Origin: Narthecium ossifragum
Taxonomy: Eukaryota > Streptophyta > Magnoliopsida > Dioscoreales > Nartheciaceae
Direction: 5' to 3'
NCBI GenBank assembly: GCA_963920575.1
Contig: OY986966.1
Coordinates: forward strand, 12,975,297 to 13,039,296
Length of the DNA stretch: 64,000 nt
Part shown: piece by piece, positions 43,760-55,262 of the stretch
Layout of the letters: each line of letters starts with the position of its first letter
How positions within the stretch are numbered: position 1 is the first letter of the stretch
Made by a program: the position numbers and the translations under genes
Notes under the pieces: model-generated
The model's database searches: none
Told to the model about the DNA's origin: nothing
What the model saw: only the letters and a program-made list of their open reading frames with translations

Positions 43760-46177
43760 TCAGCCAGGTTCGTATGGTTGTAATGCTTCAAGCGGTGCGA
43801 CAACCTCCTGTGCTCTCTTATAGCTGTGAAAGTCATTCTGCACCATCTTCAAATCCGCTTTCAATGTAGTCTTCACTTGCTCCTGCCTGAAATTAGAGAA
43901 CACCAATGAATCTACAGCATTTATTGAGAAGCAATCAAAAGAGCTTGAAGGACATGACATAGACTCAAACACTTTAAATTCAACAGTTTCACCTAAAACT
44001 GTCATGCTGAGCTTACCATCCTTCACATTAATCATAGTATCAGCTGTAGCCATAAATGGGCGTCCCAACAAAATAGGCAATTTTCTATCATTCAATGGTG
44101 CATCATCAATATCCAATATCACAAAATCAGCAGGGATAATTAACTTATCAACTTGTACTAAGATGTCTTCTACAATGCCTAATGGATATTTAATTGAACG
44201 ATCTGCAAGTTGTAGAGACATCGTAGTAGGTTTTAATTTACCAACACCTAGCTGAAGGAAAACAGAGTAAGGCATCAAATTAACACTAGCTCCTAAGTCA
44301 AGCATTGCCTCCCCTATTTTTGTATCCCCAACAGTAATATTAATATTAAAACTCCCTGGATCCTTAAGCTTGGGTGGAAGCTTCCTTTGTAGAACCGCGC
44401 TTGCCGTCTCTGAAACCATCACCTTTTCATGAGGTTCATACTTACGTTTAGAAGTACGTAGTTCCTTGAAGAACTTTGGAAAGGCTGGCATTTTCCTAAT
44501 CACATCAAGCAATGGTAAGTTCACATTAACCTTAGATAGAATATCATAAATTTCAGAATAAGACTTATCCATTTGGGCTTTCTTCAGGCGGCCTGGAAAC
44601 GGAATCGGCGGCACATATGGTGGAGGAGAGTTGTGATGAACCTCCGGAACTGAATTTGCTCTCTTTTCATGATCAAAAGCAGATGTGGCCGATGGTGGCC
44701 TTTTCGAGCGTTCCTCCTTTTCAACTTCCTCACTTGCATCATCATTTAACTCATCAATAACTTCAGCATTAATTTTATTATCAATAATCTTACCTGAACA
44801 AAGAATAGTAACTGCGTTGACTTGCTCTGGTTGGCTTGGAAATCTTCCTGGAACATGGGCTCGTACAGCATCTGCAAGCTGTCCCACTTGAACTTCCAAC
44901 TTCCCAATGGATGCTGCAACATTCTTTAGTACCGCATCATGCTGAGCAATGGCTGCACCTTGTCGAGCAATGGTTGAATCTTGTTGTTCCATCCTTGAGT
45001 CTATTTTCTGCATAAAAGCCAACATAGTCGCTTCCAAAGACGACTTAACATGTGAATTAGACTGATTAGCAGAAGGCATACTAGGATTAGCATTATTTTT
45101 CCATGAAAAATTCGGATGTTCCCTCCAACCAGGATTGTAAGTATTTGCATAAAGGTCAAATCTAGGTCTCGGGTTATAAGCATTCATCAAATTAGCTTGC
45201 TCTTGCACATATTCAGGAAATTCACTACCAGAAGGACATGAATCAAACCTATGACCAACAATATTGCAAATTGAACAAACCTCAACCGGTTTTGCTTGTG
45301 TGGACATCATAGCGTCTATCTTCTTGTTAAGGGTTGCAATCTGCCTTGCCATGTCATCATTCTGGTTCAGCTCATAGATGCCTCTCGCCTTATTCCTCGT
45401 GTCCCTCTGCTGCGAGTTTGATCCTAGCATCTCATAGATTTCATATGCCTCCGGTGGTGTCCTTTTGAACATCGCTCCACCTGCAGCATTATCTGCCATA
45501 GTCTGACAAGAAAGATTTAGTCCATCATAAAAATATTGCATCTGATTTTCTAAGAAATAGTTATGATGTGGACATTGCATCAAAAGCATCTTAAATCTAT
45601 CCCATGCTTCATGGAATGGTTCTCCATCAGATTACTGAAAATTTGGAATTTGCCTTCTCAAGTTAGTAGTCATGGCATGAGAATAAAATTTACTAACAAA
45701 CTTGTTATAAATTGCATCCCAAGTAGTGAGTGATCCAGGAGGCAACGACATCAACCATCTCTTAGCTTTATCCTTCAGGGTGTAAGGAAAACATCACATC
45801 CTCAATTGATCTTCAGTAATGCCACCTAGAGGAAAAGTCTGAATAGTAGCATAATAATCTTTCACAAAAGTTAGTGCATCCTCAGAAGGTAAACTATGAA
45901 ATTCAGGAAGCATAGAAAAATGTAGATTTTTAAGCTCATAATTCCTAGCCTCTGCAGGTAACGCAATGCACGAAGGTGAGGTAGAAATAGTTGGCCTCGC
46001 GTACTCCTCCAAAGGACGTAAATTGTTATTAAGCGCTATCTCCTCTTGTTCCTCCTCTTGAACTCCTAGATCTGATGTGGACAGGCTGTCTTTGTTAGAT
46101 CTTTTCTTCCAACCAATTTGATCTACTTTATCGTTCAAGGGCAACAACTTTTCTTTCCGTGATCGGCGACCTTGCAT
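43760..46177 (-). pseudogene. F gag-protease polyprotein with two stops
   Basis: One frame runs from the ATG at 46177 (MQGRRSRKEKLLPLNDKVDQ) to a stop at 43760, about 800 codons. Motifs in order are the Athila-type capsid (FVKDYYATIQTFPLGG, then QCPHHNYFLENQMQYFYDGL and AAGGAMFKRTPPEAYEIYE), a CCHC knuckle (CSICNIVGHRFDSC, about 45290-45245), a coiled-coil-like Gln-rich stretch, and a retropepsin-like domain (LDLGASVNLMPYSVF, ILLGRPFMATADT). The protease motif DLGAS is the Athila variant of D-T/S-G. A TGA near 45793 and a TAA near 45637 interrupt the capsid; a second long piece could start at 45589. The gene shows no pol extension. Confidence 0.92.
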
Positions 46178-46202
46178 TCACTACAAATAAACTCTAATCA
46201 AA

Positions 46203-46220
46203 TCCCCGGCAACAGCGCCA
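46203..46220 (-). promoter_or_regulatory. tRNA-Asp type primer binding site of F
   Basis: The minus strand reads TGGCGCTGTTGCCGGGGA six bases after the 5' LTR. It fits the 3' end of tRNA-Asp with one mismatch, the site known from Athila-type elements. Confidence 0.88.
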
Positions 46221-46226
46221 AAAACT

Positions 46227-47825
46227 TGATGAATAAATTTTATATCTCGCAAGTATACGAATCGGTGCAATCAGTATAGTAGCAAGACGAGTATCGTACC
46301 CACAGAGATTTGTAGAGATTAATAGAGTAAAATGCTAAAGAACAGAAAAGAAAATATGGAAGAGAAAAGAAGAAATATGAAGTCTCGAAAATAGATGACC
46401 TAATAACGAAATAAGAAAACGATAGAAATATGATGGATGGATACTAAGGTTCCGATTTCACCATAACATCCTCATTCTATGCATTGAATCAATAAAGATC
46501 TCAGTTTAATTCCAAGGGCTCGTTCTTCCGGTATGATGATCCATTCGGCCGCGGTCTTCACCAAGTACCCTCAATTAACCCTAGCTAATGAACCCATAAC
46601 TAAGTGTTAATCAAGAATCCATTAAGCTCTGAAGAACAATTATGAACCAAGAATACTCTTACCTTGAACCCGGCCTCGACATAAACTCATTCATTCATAG
46701 ATCCTGCAAGATTAGGGAATGAACCCTCGCCCAATCTCACATAAAACAATCTATAATACTTTTATTGGCCAGATAAAGGTATTTAAGATCTCAGTTATAA
46801 TAATGAATGAAACAAGGAAAATAAACTGATAAAATAAATATGATCCAATAACATAGAATGATTCAGTTAGGGCTACATCGGTACCTTAGAAAAGAAACTA
46901 GCCACTCATGTTCACCATGAGGGCAACAAAACTAATGAAGAAATAAAGAAGAAATAAGAAAAGAAAACCAAGCCTGGAACCCTTCTCTTCGCCTCCAAAC
47001 GCTGCCAAAAAGTCCTCCAAAAGTCCCCTTTTGATAACCCTAAGTATCCTATTTATAGGCCTAAACTCGGGTTAAATCAAAACCGTTGATTTAATTCACT
47101 GGAAATGTCCGATCGATCCTCCTCGGGATGTTGGATCGATCGGTCTCATTAAAAACATCAATTCCTGGCTTCGCCCGAGTCCGATCGATGGACGGATCGA
47201 TCGAACTCTACTCCTCTAAAAAACATACGTTCTGTCAACCTTTAATTCCCAAGTCCGATCGATCGGACTATGAGTGTTGGATCGATCGGTTGAGTAAAAA
47301 TCAGCTGTTTTTGGCTTTTTTCGAGTCCGATCGATCGGACGATTGGTGTCGGATCGATCGGACTTCTTTGGAGTGATGGAGAGATCGATCGGACTTCGTT
47401 CAGCCAAAAAAAATAGGTTCTGTCACGTTTTTGCGTAGTCCGATCGATCGGAGGATCGCTCGGACTTCCAGCTTATTTACTGTGCTGCCATTCAGACTGC
47501 GCCATCGGTACTAAAATTGTCGTAACTTCCTCTAGGAAACTCGGAATCATGAACCGTAAAATTCTCCAGAATCTAGACTTCAAGAGCTTTCCAACCATAT
47601 GTGGCACATCATCTGGTTCTTCATGAGCAGGTACAGATTAATTTTTGAAGTTGATCCATATACTCTTTTCAGCTTCTTTTAGCTCCAATTTCCTGCATTT
47701 TCCAAACAACCATGTGAAGCAACATATAGATATAAAAATAGTAATAAAGATGTTGATTAAAGATAATAATCTAGCAATTGAGATGGTTATAAGGCTATTT
47801 AGAGTGCACTTTCATGCACTCATCA
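46227..47825 (-). repeat. 5' LTR of F
   Basis: A 1599-bp LTR nearly identical to 40967-42575. The minus-strand TATA box is near 47047-47057. At 47151-47160 it keeps cggtctcatt where the partner has the copied tract, so this copy probably shows the parental state. Confidence 0.95.
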
Positions 47826-48920
47826 CAGCGGGGGCTGGACGGGTAGGTGCAGGCGTCGTCCTTGCCGTAGCATGTCGGATCGCGTACTGCTTCGCCTCAT
47901 GAGTCTTGGCATAGCTGAGGGCCTCGGCTATGGTGGCTGGTCTAGCCAGCTGAACATCATACCTGATGGCCGGCTTCAATCTGCTGATGAAGAGACTCAG
48001 TACCACATCCCGAGCCAAGTGTGGAACACGACCTAGACCTCGGTCGAACCGGATCTGGTAGTCTCGGACTGAGCCATCTTGCTGAATCCGAGTGAGTTCG
48101 CCGATGGGGTCCTCGTAGGTCGTCGGTCCATAGCGCAAGTGCAAGGCATGCTGGAAGGTATGCCATGTTGCGCACTCATCCGTATCCTTCGACAACTGGT
48201 ACCATGTCTGGGCATCTCCATCGAAGTGATAGGCGGCGTAACGGACCTTCTCTCGTTCATGGATAGGGTGGTAAGAGAAGAACTGCTTCGCCTTGAGAAT
48301 CCAGTGAGTAGAATCTGTAGCACCATCGTAGCGAGGGAAGTCCATGCGGGGAATCCGGGCAGCAAAGGGTTGCTCACGGATTGGGTCATAGGGTTGTTCA
48401 TATGCAGGTGGGTTGTGAGGAGGGTAGTAATGGGGTGGTGGAGGAGCTGGGTTGTAGGGGACATATGGAGGGGGCGTAGGTTGCTGGTATGGAGGGGGGT
48501 GATAGGGTGGATATAGAGGCTGGTGTGGTGGGGGTGGAAGGATAGTGGAGCCAAGTGGTGGTGGACAGGTAGTGGTAGCGGCCAAGGGTGTGGTGTAGGC
48601 CGGTTGAGCAGGGGTTGGGTAGGAGGGATAGGACCTGTTCCAACCAAGACATAATTGGGATGAAGGCTGGGTACTCCTAGGTTAGGGACAACTTCAGGTG
48701 AAGTCCTAGGAGAAGTAGGGTTCATGGTAGGAGGTGGATTAGGGTTAGGGTTAGGGTTACCTCCAGGTTCGCCCATGGCTCCCTGGATTCCTTCCTTGCA
48801 TCTGTATTGCCATAAAGGCAATCCTCTCCAAGATCCCTTGGGTGATGATCTGCATCTCCCGCTGCCAATCCCGCATCTCCACTTGTGCGGTTTCCAAAGT
48901 CCGCAGCGACCTATGGATGC
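47826..48920 (-). pseudogene. C gag: coiled coil, proline-rich region and capsid
   Basis: Downward from 48920: a helical stretch (HRSLRTLETAQVEMRDWQRE), then a long Pro/Tyr-rich region (48720-48400), then capsid with RIPRMDFPRYDGATDSTHW, FDGDAQTWYQLSKD, HLRYGPTTYEDPIGELTRIQ, DYQIRFDRGLGRVPHLARD and FISRLKPAIRYDVQLARP. The Reina-type gag has this LTRIQQDGSVRDY layout. A stop after GRTWR (about 48757) and at least one frameshift between 48760 and 48590 separate the N-terminal part from capsid. At 47826 the frame is cut by element F and goes on at 40966. Confidence 0.88.
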
Positions 48921-51900
48921 TGTCACGCCCCGACCCAAAAAACCCATCCGGTCCGGGACATGAGGGTCCTAATCTAACTTCTGAAATCAAACGGCGAGAG
49001 TTTCCCCTGTATTTCCTCAATTTGAACCCTGTACAATTATAATCTTCACGATAAATTGAAACGATAAATCTAACAGTTCTAAAATTCTACATGAATATGA
49101 ATCTGCAATCACAAATCTTACTATCTAGTACAGGTTCTGATACAATGCTTTCATCAACCCTCATTACAAAATTTAATACAGACAATCAAATCCTTGAAGA
49201 GGGAAATTATACATTTAATATAACTGCAAATATACAACTATTAACAAAGGGAAAACTCCAGGATCGTCAAGTGTTCCTCGAAACTCCAAGTCCGTGATCA
49301 CCTCGAGAATAGCGCGCCAACGCCCAGAAGATCACCTGAAAGGAAAGGACTGCATCGACCTGCATCGCCGATGCAGCCCAGGTAGGAGTGAGCAACAAAG
49401 CTCAGTAGGGTTCTACGCTATTCTACGTCGCACAGAAAGGAAGGGAAACAATAACAGTGTCGTTCCTCCGCCTAAGTCTAAAGGATGCCACGGGGTCCCA
49501 TAACCCCTATCGATTCCCCAAGAGATCCTACTCTTCTCAACCGACCACGCTGGGAATATCAACCAAACACGCTGGGAGGAAACAAAGAACCATAACCAGT
49601 AGGAACACCCTTTACCCAGCAGGAAACCACTGCCTGGGGACACACGTCAGGGACATCGACAACCATCCTTAGCACTTGGCCTTGGAGAACCGACACGACC
49701 TCTAAACCTCAAACAATATAATATTCCAGTCCGACTACCTAATAATCCCCGAATGATATCAAACATGATCATTGATGAAAATCACGTCCTAATCCTTGAC
49801 TACCCCAAACCCCGGTCCTAGGGCTAGATCCGGGCTACCCGAGAACCCCGGATCGACGATCGAATCCATCGTCTACCACCTAGCTTGATGCTTCTAATGC
49901 AATCAAACGCATGCAATGCTCAGGCAAAGAAATACACGAATAGTAGCATGCAACAATATGCCAAGACAACATACACGGGCTAGGCGAAGCATCATGCTTG
50001 CCGGAGGGTAATCATAGCATGGGTTCAAGCAATAAGGATCTATCTAGCAAAGCTATAATAACAAACATCCAACAGATCAAAATCCGGCATTACAACGGCG
50101 TCCACAGCCGTCAACCGCAATTTCTACAACGGGGGCACAACCCCGGCCACACAGATAATAATCAAACGCCTTTGCAATATACATCAACTAGGGCACACCT
50201 TCGGCCCACTTAATCATCTAAACATCCCAAGGGGCATGACTCCCTTGGTTCAACCACAAGACAAGCATACATGTATACAATACGATGTAAAATAAGCATG
50301 ACATGCAATTTATTGCTAATGGGACATGGATGATTCATAACTAACTAATCATGTCAAAAATCAAACCATGAAACATCTAAAGACCATCCATTAGAACATG
50401 CTAACCCTTGAGATCACTATGGATACTAATTGCATGCATCTCGAAGAGTTAAACACGGTAAAACACCGAAAATCCGCTAATTAGCCAAATCCCAGATTTC
50501 TACATTAAACCCTAGTTAGAGGCGATGAAATCTTATCAATTCGACGTCCAAACGACGTTGAATTGGAAATTAAACTTAGGCAAATGTAGATTAGCATACT
50601 AGGAACATGCAGCCCAAGAATTGGATCTAATTGATGTCTAATTTTCACAGATTTTACTAATCAATTTCTTAATCTCTGTTTCGCAGAAATTTAGAAAACA
50701 ATTCACCAAAAATCGTATATAAATTCAAAAATCACGAAACCAGCGGCAATCGAAAGAGAACTCGATGATCTACAACTTTCATCTTGAAACTTTCACGAGA
50801 TCATGCTCACACAGGTCACAAACCGAACTTGAACGTGACTGTTCATCGAAGAACAGAGATAGGAAAAAATCCGGGAATAAATGCTTAGAAATCCCAATTC
50901 AATCACAATCAAATCCTAAGAACATCTACCAGATGAAGAACATGCATCAAGAGACTAATTAGAGCATAGAAATCAACTAATCCAACAAACAAACCCTAGA
51001 TCTAGCATATCCTAAAGATCAAGGTAGAAACCCTACCTTAAACGCAATCCAAGCTTCAATCCTCTGCTAATCCGTCATCCTACGTCGCCGCCGTCACCTC
51101 CAGCTCGTCGTAGAGCCGCCGGAGTCCTCCCATAGCCGCAGCCGTCGCCGGAGAAGGAGGAGGGTTGCCGCGGGAGAGAGAGAGGGGAGGAAGGAGAAGG
51201 AGGAGGGGACCTCGCCGCCGCCTCCAGGCCGCCGGGGAAGGGACGAGGTCACCGCGGGAGAGGGAAGCTTGCCGCGGAAGAGAGAAAGGGAAGGAGGAGG
51301 GAGAGACTTGGGCACGAGAAAACAGGGAAGAGAAGGAAAAGAAAAGGAAAGGAAAAGAAAAGGAAAAGAAAGAGAGAGGGAAAGAGAGAGAAAGTAAGTA
51401 GGAGAGAGAAAAGAGGGTTAAGCCACTTAAGTGCCTTAGCCGGAACCACACCACAAAACCAGACCCTCGACCTTGATCGCTCACAAACGTCGTCGTTAAA
51501 ACGTATGCAAAACGCAATTTAGAATTTATAATCCTTCAATCAATACTACTCTACAAACATAGAACAGTGGTAAGATCCAGAGTCGAACCACAGGAAAAGA
51601 TTGTTTAACAAGAGAAGAAATCAAATTAAATCTCTAAACTCAAGTCCTAAGACGAAGGAAAGAAGTTTCAATAGTTTTGTTATCTAAGGAATTAAACTAC
51701 TGAAAAAGCAATGAAAAGGTTGGGATAAATCAATGAGAGAAAACCTAGGGATTACTCAATCCACTCTAATTTCACCTCTTGTATTCTCTAGTATCCTCTT
51801 GTTCTCTAATCTAGACATATGGAATCACGGCTTTTTAAGCTCGCATGAATCCCTAAAAGGTTCGCTCATGATATCCTACGGCATAGTCTATCTTCGCTTA

Positions 51901-52945
51901 GCATAGACTGTCTTCGGACTTAACCTGAGTACAATCTATCTTTGCTTAGCATAAACTATCTCAAAGGCATGCACAAAAGCGACATTAAAATCATCCTACA
52001 AATCTCTACCATCAAGCACAACAATCAAGTAGGACTCAAAATACGTCAAGGAACTCTGTTCCCTCAACTCTTTATAAAATAAAACTATATTCATAGGATC
52101 ATGTCTTTGAAAAGATAACAAGAATCAAACTAGAAAATACAAAGAAGCTACACTAAAGCTTCATGAGATCCCTAAGTATAGAGTTTAGCCACTCATCTTT
52201 TGGATGAGATCCATGTATTCGATGAAAAAGGTTAGGGATCCACACCGCATCTCCGTCTTCTTCTCCAATCTGAATTCCTCTGTTTCTCTCTATGGGGGCC
52301 TCTCGTTTTTGGCTAACAAAACCCTTTTTATATGTTAATTCCCGGAATTAGGGTTTAGGGTTAAGTTAGACCTCAACTACAACTCGGAATTCCTGGTTCA
52401 ATTCTGACAGCTTCTTCCAATCGCGAGTGGGCTCAAGAGGTTCGGAAATTGAGAATGAGTCCAACAAAAAAGATGTAGATTTGGAAGTCTTCTGTCCTCT
52501 CCCGAAGAGTTTGCAATATTTTGACTTATCTAGAATATTTGGCGAATATTCTCCCGAGCGTCGACGGACCAGTCTTCCAACAGCTAAATATCTTCATCTT
52601 CTTCAAAACTGCTATCAATCCATCAGGAATCTCTGAAAGTATCCAACATGAAAGTTGTACGTCTTGATGTCTTCTAGATGGCACCAAAATTTCAGAATAT
52701 TTGGACATAGGAATAATTTCTGATAAATATTGTGCTAACAGTCGATAGAGCAGTGTATTTCAGCATATTAACCGAATTTCTTGCATTTCTTCTCAAAGCA
52801 TGATTAAACCTGAAATCAACTAACAAGCTATCAAATACAAATACTCTAAGCCTAACAAAGGTAAATTAAGGGGTTTAAGTATGAATATTTAGTGACTCAT
52901 CAGACCTACCGCGGTCGGACCGGGTTGGAGGAACGGGTCCTCACA
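48921..52945 (-). mobile_element. Type IV solo LTR in C gag
   Basis: It is flanked by perfect GATGC at 48916-48920 and 52946-52950. It starts TGTCACGCCCCGACCC and ends GGGTCCTCACA. Without the Athila-like solo LTR (51474-52902, plus TSD) it measures about 2.59 kb. A GA-rich tract fills 51160-51420. The sequence is collinear with 19688-20728 and, reversed, with both ends of 58602-61975. There is no coding of its own. Confidence 0.9.
51474..52902 (-). mobile_element. Athila-like solo LTR
   Basis: A 1429-bp block is flanked by perfect GACCT at 51469-51473 and 52903-52907. On the minus strand it starts TGATGAGTCACTAAATATTC and ends GTGAGCGATCA. It is the reversed sister of 37355-38797 (shared runs around the ctctgttccctcaactc words). 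A TATA-like word lies near 52325-52335 on minus. Confidence 0.93.
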
Positions 52946-53020
52946 GATGCCCTCCATCTCTCCCCTGGTTACGGGGCTTTCCCACTCCATGGAAGCACTG
53001 GCGGTGGTATCTCCCGCCAT
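52946..53020 (-). pseudogene. C gag N-terminus
   Basis: The minus strand starts at the ATG at 53020 (MAGDTTASASMEWESPVTRG) and reaches EGI at the GATGC duplication. Past the solo LTR the frame continues at 48920 with HRSLRTLETAQ. The start lies about 50 bases after the PBS. Confidence 0.82.
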
Positions 53021-53067
53021 CAGCGCAGCTTCTGGAAGGCTTTGGGTGGCACAGCCGACGGAACAGT

Positions 53068-53079
53068 GCTCTGGTACCA
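53068..53079 (-). promoter_or_regulatory. iMet-tRNA-like primer binding site of C
   Basis: TGGTACCAGAGC on the minus strand lies three bases (ACT) after the LTR end. It is one base different from the usual TGGTATCAGAGC. Confidence 0.85.
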
Positions 53080-53082
53080 AGT

Positions 53083-53817
53083 TGTTACGCCGAGCCTTCT
53101 CGTAGGCACGGGTACCTGGTCTCTTGCCCGGTCTCAGTTCCTCCTTAACCAAATCTATGGCTAGGTCGAGAGATACCTTTAGGGTTTTAGGAGAAGGACC
53201 CTAGGTATTCAACGAGGAAGGCGAAGACTAGAGGAGGAGACGGATGAGAAGAGAGATACCTTGCAGCTCCTCTAGGGTTGGTTGGCTTCTCTTGGAGATC
53301 TAAGCCTTAGAGAACGTGGTGGAGGGAAGCACGGTAGCCAAGGATGGACGCCGGTGATGGGGACGTGCACTGTAGATGGCAGCGATGGACGACAATGTAT
53401 GGTGGCCGGCTGGTGGAGAGAGAATCCGGGAGTAGAGAGATGAAGGTGGCTGGTGGCGTGGGTATTAAGTTATGGCTACTCCTAGGGTTACAGCTACTCC
53501 TATAATATATCTTAATTTATTTCTTCAATGCATAAAACCCTAATACAAGCTATGGAGGTCCTTTTATAGAGGCCTCAAAGAGTTCTACTCCAACCTGGAT
53601 ACATACTTGCTAAAACAGCAAGTGACTTGACTCAACCCAACTAGGACTCATAATATGAACTAGCAAAGCACAAACTGGACTCAAACTAGGAAATCAACTA
53701 GGAAAGCAATTAAGACTCAACTAATGAAATAGCCAACTAGAAATAGGATTCCTTAAGGCTGGCTTTGGCTTGGGACCTGGTCCAAGGCCGAATTCTCCTA
53801 GGAGGTGGGCCCTAACA
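53083..53817 (-). repeat. 5' LTR of element C (short, Reina-like)
   Basis: I place the LTR from TGTTACGCC (53083) to CCCTAACA (53817) on the plus strand, 735 bp. The ends are TGTTA...TAACA, and a TATA box (CTATAAAAGG on minus) is near 53558-53569. The outer end is less sure: a second possible end is the CCGTATCA stretch near 53945-53953. A short LTR fits the Reina group. Confidence 0.65.
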
Positions 53818-55262
53818 TGCGTGTGTCCCTCCTGGGCCTATCCCACGTGTGGGCCCTGCCCCAGAATTGGGTGTGGGTTGGTCTAGCCCAGGTGGAGTTG
53901 GACTTGGTTCCACTTGGCTGGGCGTGGGTTGGGCTTGAGTCCCAACCGTATCACTCATCTTCTTTGGTGTGCTCTCTACTTATCTCTCCCTCTCTCTTTT
54001 TTTTATTGTTTGGATTTATTGGTTTGGTTTTCTTCTTGATTGTTGGTGAATCTTAGCATTGGATATGCCTTCTGGTGCAACAAATAATAGAAGCCTCTCC
54101 TCTTCTCCAAGGCTTCAACTGCTTGAGTCTTTACGGGAAGAAATTAGACATTGCAATCAAAGATAGATTTAGTTTAGTATTTCAAATTTGGTTATTTTTT
54201 GTTTTTCTTTTGCTCAGTTGAGCCGAAAGGTTGAGTTACAAAAAATGGTCTACGTGTCGGGGAGTCGGGGACTAACACCAGGAGTTTCCTAATTTGATGA
54301 CCCTCTTTGTTGGTTGCATGCGTGCTTCATGTGCAGCATACTCGATCAGTGAGTTACCTTAATTTGGGTTAAGTTATAATGCGGTCCTCAAATTCAAATC
54401 GTGTCAATTGGTACTTTAATTTTCAAAAAAGATTCAATTTGCACCTTGACTCGTGTGGTACTAATTTGTATAACAGAGAAACCCACGTTACCCGCACTTG
54501 AGAGACGAAAATTGAAATATAACTTAAGATTGAGGGAGCGGATTGAAACCTAACCCAACCTTATATGACCCAATTGAAACCAAATAGACTTTACATTCAC
54601 ACTTGGGAAAGTATTTTATATATTTGACAAGAATGGATCTTATGCCCGTATTTGGTATGGGGTTAAGGGGGTTATATTCCTATCCCCAAACACCAAATAT
54701 CATCATTACTATTTTATTCATGGGTTATTTGGCCATAACTTTAAATCTAGACCCTTCTTATCCAACACCCCATGCACTTTGCCAAAAACCCCCTGTCCAT
54801 TTATTTTGAGACAATAACCCAAATCAGGTAAAAAATGACCAAAATACCCTTTCTATTTTTTTAATTTCTTTCCCCCTTTTCTCTCTCCTCTCTCCTCCGG
54901 GCGGCCGGCTCATGGCTGTTTCCTCTGTCCTCTAGCTGGCCGGCCATTGCTCCACCTGCAGCAGTCGTCGCCCCCTCGGAAACACGGTGAACCCCTCCTC
55001 CTCCTTCCCCTTTCCCACCTCCGCCCAACTCCTCTGTCCAAACCCAACCCGAGCTCCTAGTCCCCGCGCGGCATCAACTGCAAGCTCGGCCGCCATCGCT
55101 CGTCCCTCCATCTCCTCCGGCGTCAACTGCAACCTTTCGTCATCTTCGCCTTCCCCGACGGCGCCCGACGCTGTTTGATCGTCCTCCTCGTCGGAAGCCT
55201 CTCCCGAGTTCATCCCCTCTATCAGATCCGGCACCGCCTCCACCTAAACCAACCACCCAATG
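53818..55262. other. Island between elements C and D
   Basis: No retroelement coding is seen here. AT-rich sequence at 53990-54890 includes a stretch like a decayed DNA transposon end (54370-54590) and a short imperfect inverted repeat at 54650-54708. From 54890 the base composition becomes GC-rich. The minus strand has an open frame at 54932-55243 with an acidic Asp/Glu stretch and no domain I recognise. This may be a piece of host gene cut by the LTR of element D at 55263, or chance. Confidence 0.4.
54650..54708. repeat. Short inverted repeat, possible MITE relic
   Basis: TATTTGGTATGGGG near 54650 is complementary, with a small gap, to ccccaaacaccaaata near 54694-54709. Such ends with TTTGGT and GGGG are common in plant miniature transposons. 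There is no clear target duplication. Confidence 0.35.

Larger units (their letters stand above)
40967..47825 (-). mobile_element. Element F: Athila-like non-autonomous element (gag-protease only)
   Basis: A two-LTR element has perfect TSD CAGCG at 40962-40966 and 47826-47830. On the minus strand it runs 5' LTR (46227-47825), tRNA-Asp PBS (46203-46220), gag-protease (43760-46177), about 1.2 kb of AT-rich non-coding sequence, PPT (42576-42585) and 3' LTR (40967-42575). RT, RNase H and integrase are absent. By eye I count about 13 substitutions plus one copied tract between the LTRs, so it is one of the youngest insertions here. It inserted into gag of element C. Confidence 0.95.
30595..53817 (-). 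mobile_element. Element C: Reina-like chromovirus, 5' half only, with three large insertions
   Basis: Read on the minus strand: 5' LTR (53083-53817), PBS (53068-53079), gag start at 53020, then gag pieces at 52946-53020, 47826-48920, 40778-40966 and 30595-30690. The pieces join in frame or nearly so across TSDs GATGC, CAGCG and CCCGG. Gag with FPRYDGATDSTHWILKAKQFF and DGDAQTWYQL resembles the Reina group and not Tekay (family knowledge; the lineage call is tentative). Protease, pol and the 3' LTR are absent from the window, cut off at 30594 where a Tekay-like LTR ends. It is the oldest layer of this region because everything else is inserted into it. Confidence 0.8.

Noticed and set aside
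43760..46177. A host aspartic protease gene
   Set aside because: The frame includes gag with a CCHC knuckle and lies between an LTR with a tRNA-Asp PBS and a PPT, so it is retroelement gag-protease.
48730..48756. Telomere-like run of about three TTAGGG units
   Set aside because: It lies in the Asn-Pro-rich part of Reina-like gag and is only about 20 bases. The repeat is explained by the coding sequence and is not an interstitial telomere.
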